Positions 1-7,221 of a stretch of DNA of 18,880 bases are shown here, in pieces (the stretch's first letter is position 1; every line of letters starts with the position of its first letter). Position numbers and translations under genes: made by a program. A model generated the notes under the pieces. It had not been told where the DNA came from and did not search any database. It saw only the letters and a list, made by a program, of their open reading frames with translations. The DNA comes from Lachnoclostridium sp. UBA1434 (lineage in GTDB: Bacteria > Bacillota > Clostridia > Lachnospirales > Lachnospiraceae): NCBI GenBank assembly GCA_002329645.1, contig DCTS01000090.1, positions 5,070-23,949 on the forward strand, in the 5' to 3' direction.

Positions 1-782
1 TCAACCGGATTCCTGTCCAGATTATAGATTTTGGCGCCTCCCATGGCAAGCAGGAATGGTGAATGGGTTGATATAATAAACTGGCATCCGAAAAATCGTG
101 CCGAGTCCTCGATAAACTTACATAACTCAATTTGCAGCTTCGGAGAAAGGCTGTTCTCCGGCTCGTCCAATAAATAAAGCCCATTTTCTCCGATTTTTTC
201 GGTAAAATAGTTAAATGCGCTTTCCCCGTTGGAATATTCACGGACATTATCAATCAATTCGCTTCTTACATAGCGTGACTGGGTTTTGCTTCTGGCTTTA
301 TTTACTTTTTTAAGCTGTTCATAATCAGCAATGGACTTCAACTGAAACTGAGAATACTTTACATCCAGGTACTCATCGAACAGCTCTTCACGCTTTATAT
401 CAATACCCTCATTCAGGTTACGTATATTCAGCATATAGTCGAACACGTCATCACTTGTGATAATTCTGCTGTTTGAGGGTATTTCCTCGTCATCAGTATT
501 CATGCAGCACATATTAACATAATCGGGGAAGAAATTAGTTTTATTATAAATAGAATCCCTGGATATGCCCGTCTTTTCTGCAATAACATTCAGTGCAGTC
601 GATTTTCCCGAGCCATTGCCGCCATATAATATGGTTACCGTATCAAAATCAAGCCTGTCAAGCTCATGTCTGGACAATATCTTAAACGGATAATACGAGT
701 CATAACAGGTTCTTAAAATGCCTAGTATAAAATCATATTCCGTATCAGCATTCGGGAAGGTGAAGGATCTTAAATAAACCAT
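1..782 (-). CDS. AAA/ABC-like ATPase, 3' end beyond the window
   Basis: Reading leftwards from ATG at 782 gives 260 codons without a stop before the window edge, so the C-terminus is missing. The start is supported by AAAGGAG six bases upstream. Visible motifs are a Walker A loop GGNGSGKST at residues 54-62, an ABC-signature-like SNGES near residue 190, a Walker B YLLDEPENSLSP, and an H-loop STHSPF. This order matches compact ABC/SMC-like cytoplasmic ATPases of the 'predicted ATPase' type (COG3910-like), which hydrolyse ATP; their cellular role is generally unknown. No nuclease or partner gene is visible on this side, so a defence role cannot be argued. The family assignment rests on motif order and is fairly safe; any specific function would be guesswork. 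Confidence 0.88.
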   Translation of the reverse strand, partial: MVYLRSFTFPNADTEYDFILGILRTCYDSYYPFKILSRHELDRLDFDTVTILYGGNGSGKSTALNVIAEKTGISRDSIYNKTNFFPDYVNMCCMNTDDEEIPSNSRIITSDDVFDYMLNIRNLNEGIDIKREELFDEYLDVKYSQFQLKSIADYEQLKKVNKARSKTQSRYVRSELIDNVREYSNGESAFNYFTEKIGENGLYLLDEPENSLSPKLQIELCKFIEDSARFFGCQFIISTHSPFLLAMGGAKIYNLDRNPV

Positions 783-916
783 ATTACTCTCCTTTACTCC
801 TTTATCTCATGTGTTACTTATAATATACCATCATAAATATTATATATCATATATTCTGTTATGCTTTAATATTGGCTGCCTTAACAGCACCCGGCAAGTA
901 TAGATCTAAGGTTTGA

Positions 917-1294
917 CTAAAAATCCATAATTCTATAAAAGGCTTCCTTGGGTTTATGATCCATATCAAAAAGCATAGGCCAATCCTTTCTGCCTTTTAC
1001 CGGATAATTGTCAAGCCATGTAGCGTCATCAGCAACAGCCCATAATGTTACGGCTTCAATTATGTCCCTGTAATCCCTGAACATTTTAAAATAATCTGCA
1101 TATACCTGTGCCTGTCTTTCTATCAGGGCTGCCGGCGGATTCTGATATCTGCCGACATCATAATCATATATCGAAACATCCATTTCTGTAATTTGTATTT
1201 TAATGCCGAGCTTTGAATATTGCTCAAGGGCTCTTTTGTAGTCATCAATATTTGGTCCGTAAATATCAATATGGCATTGCAGACCTAAACCGCC
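917..1294 (-). pseudogene. GH10 endo-1,4-beta-xylanase, C-terminal remnant
   Basis: The frame ending at TAG 917-919 reads, from about 1294, GLGLQCHIDIYGP, then IQITEMDVSIYDY, LWAVADDATWL and a C-terminal HKPKEAFYRI. These are the characteristic last strands of glycoside hydrolase family 10 xylanases; the Glu of ITEMD corresponds to the catalytic nucleophile. Only about 125 residues remain of a catalytic domain usually over 300; the acid/base half, signal peptide and start are absent. The open stretch from the internal ATG at 1183 (88 codons) has no good ribosome binding site and is not a real gene start. Upstream the sequence switches abruptly to the end of the kinase fragment at about 1286-1297. 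An intact ancestor would have degraded plant xylan; this remnant should be inactive. Confidence 0.85.
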
Positions 1295-1689
1295 AGATAA
1301 TATATCTCAGTGAAAAATCTTCTGTTATATGCCGCTTCATAATATTCTAAGGCTCCGGCTTGTGTCCATAATAACGGCTTTCCGCCCTGCATAATATTCT
1401 TTGACAAGGACAATATCTGCTCCACCCAATTTCTGTAGTCTTCATTTGTATCATGAGGCATGATATTGAACAGGAAATCCGCATCCATAACGAGGAACCT
1501 CGTATCCCGCTGAAGCAGTTCCTGAGCTGTTGTGGTCTTTCCTACACCGCTGCACCCGGTCAGGATAAACAGCGGCATTGATTTGAATTTCCACCTATGC
1601 CCGCATTGCTGACATATAATATATTGCTTGTCCTCCGATACGTTCTTATCCCACTTATAATCGCCACATTTGGGACATATTCCAAGCAT
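1285..1689 (-). pseudogene. zinc-ribbon plus P-loop kinase-like protein, C-terminally truncated
   Basis: ATG at 1689 is preceded by GGAGG with a short spacer, so the start is intact. The 134-residue product opens with a zinc ribbon (Cys5, Cys8, Cys26, Cys29) and continues with a nucleotide-binding domain whose Walker A, GCSGVGKTT, is at residues 45-53. VMDADFLF and a typical NRRFFTEIYYLAV strand follow. In related small P-loop kinase-like proteins this strand is followed by a lid and C-terminal helix of several dozen residues; here the frame ends at TAG 1285-1287, exactly where xylanase sequence begins. It is therefore a 5' fragment cut by the same event that left the xylanase stump. Substrate unknown. 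Could still be expressed as a truncated protein. Confidence 0.7.
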
Positions 1690-1761
1690 GTGTTACCTCC
1701 ATTTTGAATGTATATACAGAGCTTAGTCATTAACGATAAATCCGGCCTGTCCGCGAAATGT

Positions 1762-2703
1762 CTATTCAACTCGATTGAAATTCCTCAAAAACATCATCTT
1801 TTCAATTGCCTTGTTTGCCTTCCACCAGTTCTCACTGATGGTAAATTCCTTAGCATACTTCTCATTATTATCAAACCAGGTCCAGGTAATGCCCCAGACA
1901 CCGTTTTTTGGCCTTGTTTTAACCAGATAGTCCAGTTCTGCTTGAACTATATCCTCATTGTCCTTGTAAAATACACCGGAAGGACTCTGTATATAATTCG
2001 AAGGCCTTACCCCGTAATAGACCCATTTGGAGGTATCTCTTTCTATGGAATTATAAACAAGCTCTCTCAGGATCCTTAATACATTATCACAGTCATATTG
2101 ATTAGCCAAACCGGCCTGCTTGACAGTATCCAGAAGAACGCAGCAGCCCTCTATACCCATATCGCCGAAATTATCCTGCTTTTCTAACTTCTCAAATAAG
2201 CCTGCAGCAAGATCCAATGCCTTTTTATATATTCCGGAATTGCTGTCGGCATACCTGATAATAAAGCTGACTATCCCCGCTGTTACCCCGATACTTTCTA
2301 CTTCATTTGCTTTGGTATCATATGTCCACCATGGAGCATGGGCATAATCATTATTAGAAGGCGTGCTGAATAACCAGCCGTTATCATTGCAATAAGCTCC
2401 GCTCTCCAGAAACCTTAATATACCCTGCATTATCGGATGGCTGATATCATTAAAGCCAATATTATCTAAAATATTGATTGCACATAGGGTCGAGTACGGC
2501 GACGAATTCGGATTCCAGTTATCAGCTTCAAGCGCATTTCCAAAACCGCCATCGGAATTCTGATAAAATGCCAAAGCGGATATAACTGCCTCTTTACTTC
2601 CATTTTCAAATAGATTCTGCCAAATGGTCAAATCCAGATGCCTGGCGTTTCGATACATCCAGAGTCTTATCTCCTGAAAATCCTCTTTAGTTATTTTATT
2701 CAT
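1762..2703 (-). CDS. alpha/alpha-toroid protein with prenyltransferase/squalene-cyclase-type repeats
   Basis: 313 residues from ATG 2703, with a modest AAAGGA site nine bases upstream. No signal peptide or membrane segment, so probably cytoplasmic. Near residues 47-72 the sequence FYQNSDGGFGNALEADNW resembles the QW-type turns of squalene cyclases and protein prenyltransferases. The remainder alternates helices typical of an alpha/alpha barrel. The Asp-rich catalytic signature of true squalene-hopene cyclases is not visible, so enzyme activity is uncertain. It lies 71 bases downstream of the lipoprotein gene and 72 bases upstream of the truncated kinase gene, with no terminator seen on either side, so cotranscription is likely. 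Fold assignment moderate, function unknown. Confidence 0.72.
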   Translation of the reverse strand: MNKITKEDFQEIRLWMYRNARHLDLTIWQNLFENGSKEAVISALAFYQNSDGGFGNALEADNWNPNSSPYSTLCAINILDNIGFNDISHPIMQGILRFLESGAYCNDNGWLFSTPSNNDYAHAPWWTYDTKANEVESIGVTAGIVSFIIRYADSNSGIYKKALDLAAGLFEKLEKQDNFGDMGIEGCCVLLDTVKQAGLANQYDCDNVLRILRELVYNSIERDTSKWVYYGVRPSNYIQSPSGVFYKDNEDIVQAELDYLVKTRPKNGVWGITWTWFDNNEKYAKEFTISENWWKANKAIEKMMFLRNFNRVE

Positions 2704-2724
2704 GTTATCCCATCCTTTTGTATC

Positions 2725-2770
2725 ACTTTCATATTTTTCTATTGTGTTACTTTTATATTTTTCTATTGTG
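2725..2770. repeat. 24-bp-period tandem duplication between lipoprotein and toroid genes
   Basis: Positions 2725-2746 and 2749-2770 are two 22-base copies differing at one base (C/T), each ending in TTTTTCTATTGTG. They fill most of the gap between the lipoprotein stop at 2775 and the next gene's start at 2703. On the minus strand both copies are A-rich. Function unknown; it may simply be a slippage duplication. Confidence 0.85.
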
Positions 2771-2774
2771 CTAA

Positions 2775-3164
2775 TTAATCAATAACGACAGGCTCTACAG
2801 GAATAATCATTTTGGGGTTAAAATTTATCTCGTACCTATATTTATTGACCTTCGTAACGCCTAAATCCTCTACAATATAGGTTATTTCATCTGCCAGGCA
2901 TACGAAATGCTTATAATATGTTCCGTCGTCGTTTTCACCGATAACAGCCAGGTCACCGTCGTCTTCCTTCTCAACTGAGAAATTGCCTGTGATCTGGAAT
3001 AAGATCGTATCCGTTCTTACATTAATAACGGTAAGCTTTCTTGCTACATTAAATGAATCCGCCTGCTTGGACAAGTTCTTGCTAACCCTGTCCGCCTGAG
3101 TACATCCTGCCAGTGTCATCATAATAATTACTACTGTGAAAATAATTGCCAATGCCTTTTTCAT
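2775..3164 (-). CDS. small phage-type beta-sandwich lipoprotein
   Basis: Two ATGs lie two codons apart. AGAGGAG is only two bases from the first (3170) but eight bases from the second (3164), so 3164 is preferred, giving 129 residues starting MKKALAIIF. A lipoprotein signal peptide with lipobox LAGC is clear, followed by QADRVSKNLSKQADSFNVARKL and a C-terminal YKHFVCLADEITYIVED and INFNPKMIIP. These segments resemble small beta-sandwich lipoproteins often carried by phages and prophages of Gram-positive bacteria. The mature protein should be anchored on the outer face of the membrane. Its position between two toroid-type genes on the same strand is unusual; no other phage gene is visible, so it may be a domesticated or isolated cargo gene. 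Role unknown. Confidence 0.75.
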   Translation of the reverse strand: MKKALAIIFTVVIIMMTLAGCTQADRVSKNLSKQADSFNVARKLTVINVRTDTILFQITGNFSVEKEDDGDLAVIGENDDGTYYKHFVCLADEITYIVEDLGVTKVNKYRYEINFNPKMIIPVEPVVID

Positions 3165-3231
3165 ACACATGTCTCCTCTTTATATTTTTTAGATATATTA
3201 TTTAGTTGGATTATTTAGTTACATATTAATT

Positions 3232-3243
3232 ATTGTATACAAT
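3232..3243. promoter_or_regulatory. perfect 12-bp palindrome ATTGTATACAAT
   Basis: A perfect inverted repeat sits in the AT-rich gap between the second toroid gene (stop 3289) and the lipoprotein gene (start 3164). A dimeric regulator site is possible, but in DNA this AT-rich a chance palindrome is quite likely and no convincing -35/-10 pair was found beside it. Confidence 0.25.
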
Positions 3244-3288
3244 GAGATATCATAAGACATTAGATAGTTATAAAATTCATATTAATAA

Positions 3289-4134
3289 TTACTTAATGCG
3301 AATACGGGAAATATTTTTCAATATTTCATTATAGCGCTTTGTTGCTAACTCGCTTTTCTCACCTTTCCTACAGAATGAAAGACCCGCCAGCTTCGGAACA
3401 ACGCGTTCAACCACTATCTGCCCATCCGCTAATTTAGATTCCAGCGCCTTCAATGCTTCATGGAACCGCTTATCCTCTTTTGCCCGGTTATAAAATGACA
3501 ACACATAGACATAAATAAAAAGATTGTAGGTACGGAAAGGATATTCGACCTGCATAAATAATGTGCCAATTCCATAATGGCACGGGCCAATGGGTTTCTT
3601 GATTGTCCAATGCTCCAGCAAGAATTCCACCGCCTTGTCAAGTGCCGGATTATTATTCAGATAATCACTAAACCGGAACGCATTTAAAGCGGTTAGCGTT
3701 GGATAGGGATTCGAATACTCTGTCTCCGGTCCATGTCCATAGCTGAATTTCTTGCAGCGCCAGCCTCCGTCTGTATACTGTGTATCTAATAGATGTTGAA
3801 AGGTTCTTTGTATCCCGGCATCGGACGCATACCCCATATGGCAAAGTGTATTAAGAACATGTATCGTTTGGCATGGGTAAATAGAACCTGTCGGATACAT
3901 TCTGAAACGCCCGTCTGCCTGCCATGTACTGAAGATCAATTCGGCAGCTTCCTTCATCAAAGGATCTGTTGGCTCCATACCCAATTCCAACAGATACAAT
4001 ACACTTTCAAGAGTTGAGAAGGGCGCTCCCTTCAACAGGCGCTTATCAGGAGTAACCCACAAGTCTCCTCCATTGTCATATCTATGTGATAATATAGCTT
4101 CCACATCTGATTCGTATTGCTTTATAATGGCCAT
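3289..4134 (-). CDS. prenyltransferase/squalene-oxidase-repeat protein
   Basis: The frame is open up to a GTG at 4248, but no ribosome binding site precedes that codon. ATG 4134 has GGGAG nine bases upstream and gives a 281-residue protein beginning MAIIKQYESDVEAILSHRYD, which looks like a natural N-terminus for this family. Landmarks are WVTPDKRLLKGAPFSTLES, a QADGRF turn and TQYTDGGWRCKKF, the last a QW-like repeat motif of the terpenoid-cyclase alpha/alpha toroid fold. No signal peptide is present, so it is probably cytoplasmic. It has only low similarity to the other toroid protein at 1762-2703, so they look like different subfamilies, not a recent duplication. Activity is unproven; the repeat fold is shared by cyclases, prenyltransferases and non-enzymatic proteins. 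Confidence 0.78.
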   Translation of the reverse strand: MAIIKQYESDVEAILSHRYDNGGDLWVTPDKRLLKGAPFSTLESVLYLLELGMEPTDPLMKEAAELIFSTWQADGRFRMYPTGSIYPCQTIHVLNTLCHMGYASDAGIQRTFQHLLDTQYTDGGWRCKKFSYGHGPETEYSNPYPTLTALNAFRFSDYLNNNPALDKAVEFLLEHWTIKKPIGPCHYGIGTLFMQVEYPFRTYNLFIYVYVLSFYNRAKEDKRFHEALKALESKLADGQIVVERVVPKLAGLSFCRKGEKSELATKRYNEILKNISRIRIK

Positions 4135-4257
4135 TGCTATTAGCTCCCGATTTTTTTTGTGGATGTAACTATGAATTGAAGCAACTTTTATACATTGTAC
4201 TATAAAACAATCAGCAATTCCATACTTTAACATAACATTTTCTGCCACAATGGATTT

Positions 4258-4305
4258 AATAAAAAAGACTTATGTTACATAGCCATGCCGGCGGTAACAT
4301 AAGTC
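4258..4305 (-). terminator. rho-independent terminator overlapping the lipoprotein stop codon
   Basis: A perfect 12-bp inverted repeat (GACTTATGTTAC, 4267-4278 and 4294-4305) with a 15-base loop is followed on the minus strand by six T. The TAA of the upstream lipoprotein gene (4270-4272) lies inside the second arm, so the final residues are encoded by the hairpin itself. It separates the methyltransferase/lipoprotein pair from the toroid gene. Confidence 0.9.
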
Positions 4306-4695
4306 CTGAAAGTAAAACATCGGTGTATGATTACTATTTACTGCTCCTCCAGGTGTATCATTATCGATTGTTGTTTCTTTAGGTTTATCATTATTAATTG
4401 CCGCTTCTTCAGGTTTATCATTATCAATTGCTGCTTCAGGTGTATTATTATCAATTGCTGTTTCATCAAGTGCTTTACTATCTTCTATTGTTTCTTCAGA
4501 TGTGATGCTATCTTCTATAGATTCAGGATTAAGAGTAACATTTGCCATGTTTTTTGAACTATCCTCTTCAGAAACAGTTTCTGAAACAGAATCTTTATCC
4601 TCATTAGTTTTATCCGCTGCAGTTTTATTTTTACAAGATATAAATACTATGCTTATTACCAATACCAAGAATATGGCAGCCATTCTATGTTTCAA
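4270..4695 (-). CDS. lipoprotein with acidic Asn-Asp-Lys-Pro repeats
   Basis: The frame opens at GTG 4734, overlapping the methyltransferase stop, but GGAGG ends eight bases before a TTG at 4695. Starting there gives MKHRMAAIFLVLVISIVFISC, a good lipoprotein signal peptide with the modified Cys in FISC; 141 residues in all. The mature part is a Ser/Glu-rich linker and then about seven imperfect ten-residue repeats such as AIDNDKPEEA and AINNDKPKET, probably disordered and exposed on the cell surface. It is translationally close to the methyltransferase (38 bases from its stop). The C-terminal tail DLCYRRHGYVT is encoded by the terminator hairpin, so the repeat tract may have lost a downstream domain. 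Function unknown. Confidence 0.65.
   Translation of the reverse strand: MKHRMAAIFLVLVISIVFISCKNKTAADKTNEDKDSVSETVSEEDSSKNMANVTLNPESIEDSITSEETIEDSKALDETAIDNNTPEAAIDNDKPEEAAINNDKPKETTIDNDTPGGAVNSNHTPMFYFQDLCYRRHGYVT
4321..4525. repeat. 30-bp coding minisatellite in the lipoprotein gene
   Basis: Units of 30 bp (one of 27) follow one another: clear at 4321-4350, 4351-4380, 4381-4410 and 4411-4437, then increasingly degenerate towards 4525. On the plus strand most begin AGGTTTATCATTATCAATTG or a close variant. Because unit length is a multiple of three, copy-number change would alter protein length without shifting the frame. Confidence 0.85.
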
Positions 4696-4730
4696 ATATA
4701 TTTCCCTCCGACTTTTAATTAATTCGATTA

Positions 4731-5567
4731 TCACTTTGAAGCGGATAAAAGCAAGAATTCTCCTAATTCTACAGCAGTCTCCTTTTTATAAACCTTAAGT
4801 TCAAGATCAATTATTGTCTGCCATGCTTTTTCATTACTGGAAATGACATCTGCTTTATCATATAAACCGCTAGTCAGGCATGGACTGCTTGCCATACATA
4901 TATCAGTAAAGCCAGCCTCTTCAAATAAATTTCTTAATTCCTGAGAATCAAATAAATGCCTTGGCGGATGTTTAACGTCAGCATGAGTACTTAAATTCCC
5001 TGTGTTAACAACCTGATCTATCATCCAGTAGTCAGGCCTGCCAAGAAAATCTGTAATATCAAAATTCGATCTGCCAATTAAGGAATGTATAACGCCAAAT
5101 CGGGTATTCACACTTACATATACCTTTCCGCCAGGCTTTGTTACCCTATGCAGTTCCTTTATACCCTCTCTGTAATTGCTGTACATATAATTAAGCGGGC
5201 TTCCATAACACACAGTAACATCATATGTATTATCCTCCATGGTATCCATTTGTGAAATGTCGCCAACTTGTATCATCTCAATTTGATCTGTCAGACCGGC
5301 TTCACTAATTTTATCCCGAGCAATCTGTAATTGAGTCTCTGATATATCATATAGTGATACCTTGCACTTTCTCCGTGCAAACTCAATACTAAACCTCCCT
5401 GCCCCGCAGCCTGCATCCAGCACTTTGGCGTTTTCTTTTAGTGAATCACTAATGAAATCCATATGTAGATGGAAGTTTATTCTGTCGTACGGGGAACGGT
5501 CCAGTCTTATCCACTCTTTTTCGGCGTATTGGTTGTAGAAGTCCTTTACATTATTTATATCTTTCAT
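4731..5567 (-). CDS. class I SAM-dependent methyltransferase
   Basis: 278 residues from ATG 5567, with TAGGAG about eleven bases upstream. Motif I is VLDAGCGAGRF at residues 49-59. It is followed by an acidic strand-2 end (VSLYDIS), a motif II-like YDVTVCYGSPLNYM, and a post-II LHRVTKPGGKVYVSV. This is the standard Rossmann methyltransferase order, and the protein should transfer methyl from S-adenosylmethionine to a small molecule or other substrate that cannot be read from the sequence. Length and both ends look complete. Its stop overlaps the upstream GTG of the lipoprotein frame, so the two genes form a short transcription unit ending at the 4258-4305 terminator. Confidence 0.88.
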   Translation of the reverse strand: MKDINNVKDFYNQYAEKEWIRLDRSPYDRINFHLHMDFISDSLKENAKVLDAGCGAGRFSIEFARRKCKVSLYDISETQLQIARDKISEAGLTDQIEMIQVGDISQMDTMEDNTYDVTVCYGSPLNYMYSNYREGIKELHRVTKPGGKVYVSVNTRFGVIHSLIGRSNFDITDFLGRPDYWMIDQVVNTGNLSTHADVKHPPRHLFDSQELRNLFEEAGFTDICMASSPCLTSGLYDKADVISSNEKAWQTIIDLELKVYKKETAVELGEFLLLSASK

Positions 5568-5636
5568 ATATTTATATGCTCCTAATACTTATTATTTTTA
5601 GTTTATCCTTATTACTTTTTTATTAAAACTAAATTA

Positions 5637-5894
5637 TTACTTCCTTGCTAGATAAGCAGTTGTTGCTGCATTTATTTTTTTATCAAAATACGAGCAATAT
5701 TCTAAGGGATTATCTCTTCCATTTGTACATATTATTTTAGCTTCAGGTGCAGTTTCAAAAGCATATTTTCCAATTTTTCTTCTTATCATACCACCGTTAG
5801 AAATTATATAAAATGAAACTTCTGGAAGGTTTTCCGTTTCATACGATGAAGTGGCATGATGCTGTAGTTTACTTCTTCTTATAACTAAGTTCAT
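5637..5894 (-). CDS. small protein of unknown function overlapping the metalloprotease gene
   Basis: An 85-codon frame starts at ATG 5894, inside the last 26 bases of the protease gene, and ends at TAA 5637. No ribosome binding site precedes the ATG, so translation would need coupling to the upstream gene. The product is basic at the start (NLVIRRSKLQHH) and contains VSFYIISNGG, RRKIGKYAFETAPEAKIICTNG and a C-terminal YFDKKINAATTAYLARK. I do not recognise a family. It has two cysteines and no signal peptide. Codon use is as AT-rich as its partner. It could be a real coupled partner or substrate of the protease, or the decayed tail of another gene. Confidence 0.45.
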   Translation of the reverse strand: MNLVIRRSKLQHHATSSYETENLPEVSFYIISNGGMIRRKIGKYAFETAPEAKIICTNGRDNPLEYCSYFDKKINAATTAYLARK

Positions 5895-6453
5895 TTAGCA
5901 TATCATTCAGTTTATCATATCGTTTAGCTGAGGCCATATAGTCTCGAAATTTTTTGGGGTGAAGAGCGCCTCTCCAGTCGGTAAATTTTACTTCCGTTTG
6001 CTTTATAAAAAAGTATTCAGAAAGAAATTCTAAAATTAAAAAGAACCCGGTAATAACTAAATTATAAATATTACCATATTCAATACCTAAACCAATTGAG
6101 ATAATATATAAAACTGTAAAAAAGGTAATCGCGTTTACTAATGGACCGGCTAAAAATGTAATTACTATACCCATATTGGACATATTTTGAAAATTATCTT
6201 CAATTTCTACACAAGCCGCAGACCCAACTATTTTTTTTCCTTCAACTACTATAACATCTAGCTTCTCACCTTGTCTTATGATATGTGGTTTATTAAAAAA
6301 CCAAAGTATATTCATTATTGCAATGATAGCATGACTTTTTTTATCAAATATTCTTAAACATGCATAATGAGCGAACTCGTGAACAATAGTAAATCCAAGT
6401 ATAAAAATAATTGCTCCGATAAAAAAAGTAAATATAGATATTAATACACTCAT
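5869..6453 (-). CDS. putative M50/site-2-protease-like membrane metalloprotease
   Basis: 194 residues from ATG 6453, with AAAGGAAG about eight to ten bases upstream. The first hydrophobic segment runs directly into HEFAH at residues 25-29, the HExxH zinc motif of membrane metalloproteases. A second hydrophobic segment at about 95-124 contains AGPLVNA, reminiscent of the GP-N motif of site-2 proteases, and a third spans about 128-150. A conserved-looking TDWRGA follows; its Asp159 is a candidate third zinc ligand, though it lies after the membrane segment, not in the usual position. Related proteins cut membrane-bound or small peptide substrates. The gene overlaps the small ORF downstream. The stretch is visibly richer in A/T than its neighbours, hinting at separate acquisition. 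Confidence 0.68.
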   Translation of the reverse strand: MSVLISIFTFFIGAIIFILGFTIVHEFAHYACLRIFDKKSHAIIAIMNILWFFNKPHIIRQGEKLDVIVVEGKKIVGSAACVEIEDNFQNMSNMGIVITFLAGPLVNAITFFTVLYIISIGLGIEYGNIYNLVITGFFLILEFLSEYFFIKQTEVKFTDWRGALHPKKFRDYMASAKRYDKLNDMLNELSYKKK

Positions 6454-6623
6454 AATTATAACTTCCTTTTGTAAATATAGAATGCAAGCATAACTTCAAA
6501 TCATATATTATTTTACATTTATATTATTTTATTATTTTTATTTTACTATTTAATACATTATTATTCAACAAGCAACTATTATTTCTATGACTTAATTCCT
6601 CTATTTATCTATTAAATATCACT

Positions 6624-6665
6624 AAAAGCTTATGCCCCGCAACCTAACGGCTGCATAGCATAAGC
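6624..6665 (-). terminator. rho-independent terminator after the DUF6054-like gene
   Basis: Outer arms GCTTATGC (6628-6635) and GCATAAGC (6658-6665) enclose an inner stem 6639-6644/6649-6654 with loop TAAC. The inner stem pairs fully, with one G-U, only in the minus-strand RNA. The minus-strand hairpin is followed by TTTTAGT. It lies about 70 bases downstream of the stop at 6736. Confidence 0.75.
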
Positions 6666-6735
6666 CTCATTTAAGCATACTCACCAATATACATATTACA
6701 TATTACATATCAACTATATCTAAATCCTTAAACCC

Positions 6736-7086
6736 CTATACCCCTCTCGACTCAATATACCTCTCCACCGATTCACTGCACTGCTTTAAGAATGTTCCTT
6801 CTCCGATAGTATTTATCTTAAAGAGCACTGCCTGGCTGCCGCCGGAGGTAATCGCTATGATATGCAGATCCTCGCCCTTTCCTACAAGGGTTATATTCAT
6901 GCTTACGCGATTTTGTCCAATCATACTGTATCGTTCATATACCCTGACTGCAACACAGGTATCCTCTATGTAAATGTCGCTGCCATCCTCATAGCTTGCT
7001 GAAGAACTGCCATTGATTATGTCATTGTGTACCCAATTCAATAATTCATTAAAGTTTCCACGTAGTCTGCGTTCATATTTAGCCAT
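6736..7086 (-). CDS. DUF6054-like small cytoplasmic protein
   Basis: The open frame reaches ATG 7164, but GGAGG lies ten bases before ATG 7086, and the protein from there begins MAKYERRLRGNFNELLNW, a natural-looking start. That gives 116 residues with no signal peptide or membrane segment. Landmarks are AVRVYERYSMIGQNRVSMNI, IIAITSGGSQAVLFKINTIGE and a C-terminal ESVERYIESRG, which resemble the uncharacterised DUF6054 proteins of Clostridia; the assignment is from memory of the family and not a search. No function is known. It is followed by its own terminator (6624-6665), and no terminator was seen between it and the phosphotransferase gene upstream, so readthrough from there is possible. 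Confidence 0.7.
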   Translation of the reverse strand: MAKYERRLRGNFNELLNWVHNDIINGSSSASYEDGSDIYIEDTCVAVRVYERYSMIGQNRVSMNITLVGKGEDLHIIAITSGGSQAVLFKINTIGEGTFLKQCSESVERYIESRGV

Positions 7087-7194
7087 AATATCATAACCTC
7101 CATAATATACTTTTGACATAATAATTCTCTCAGATATGCTTGTTTGCATCCTTATTAAAGCCATATAATCAAAATAACCATAGTATTAAATAGT

Positions 7195-7221
7195 TATAAT
7201 ATCTATAATATCTATAATATC
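7195..7221. repeat. three perfect 9-bp tandem copies of TATAATATC
   Basis: The repeat lies between the phosphotransferase stop (7291) and the DUF6054-like start (7086). Each unit contains TATAAT on the plus strand, but no suitable -35 was identified and no plus-strand gene follows. Probably slippage in AT-rich DNA. Confidence 0.8.

Noticed and set aside
4135..4248. N-terminal extension of the second toroid protein from GTG 4248
   Set aside because: No ribosome binding site there, and GGGAG before ATG 4134 fits better.
4327..4557. Cys/Phe-rich plus-strand open frame resembling a small cysteine-repeat peptide
   Set aside because: It is the reverse complement of the 30-bp coding repeats of the lipoprotein gene and lacks start signals.
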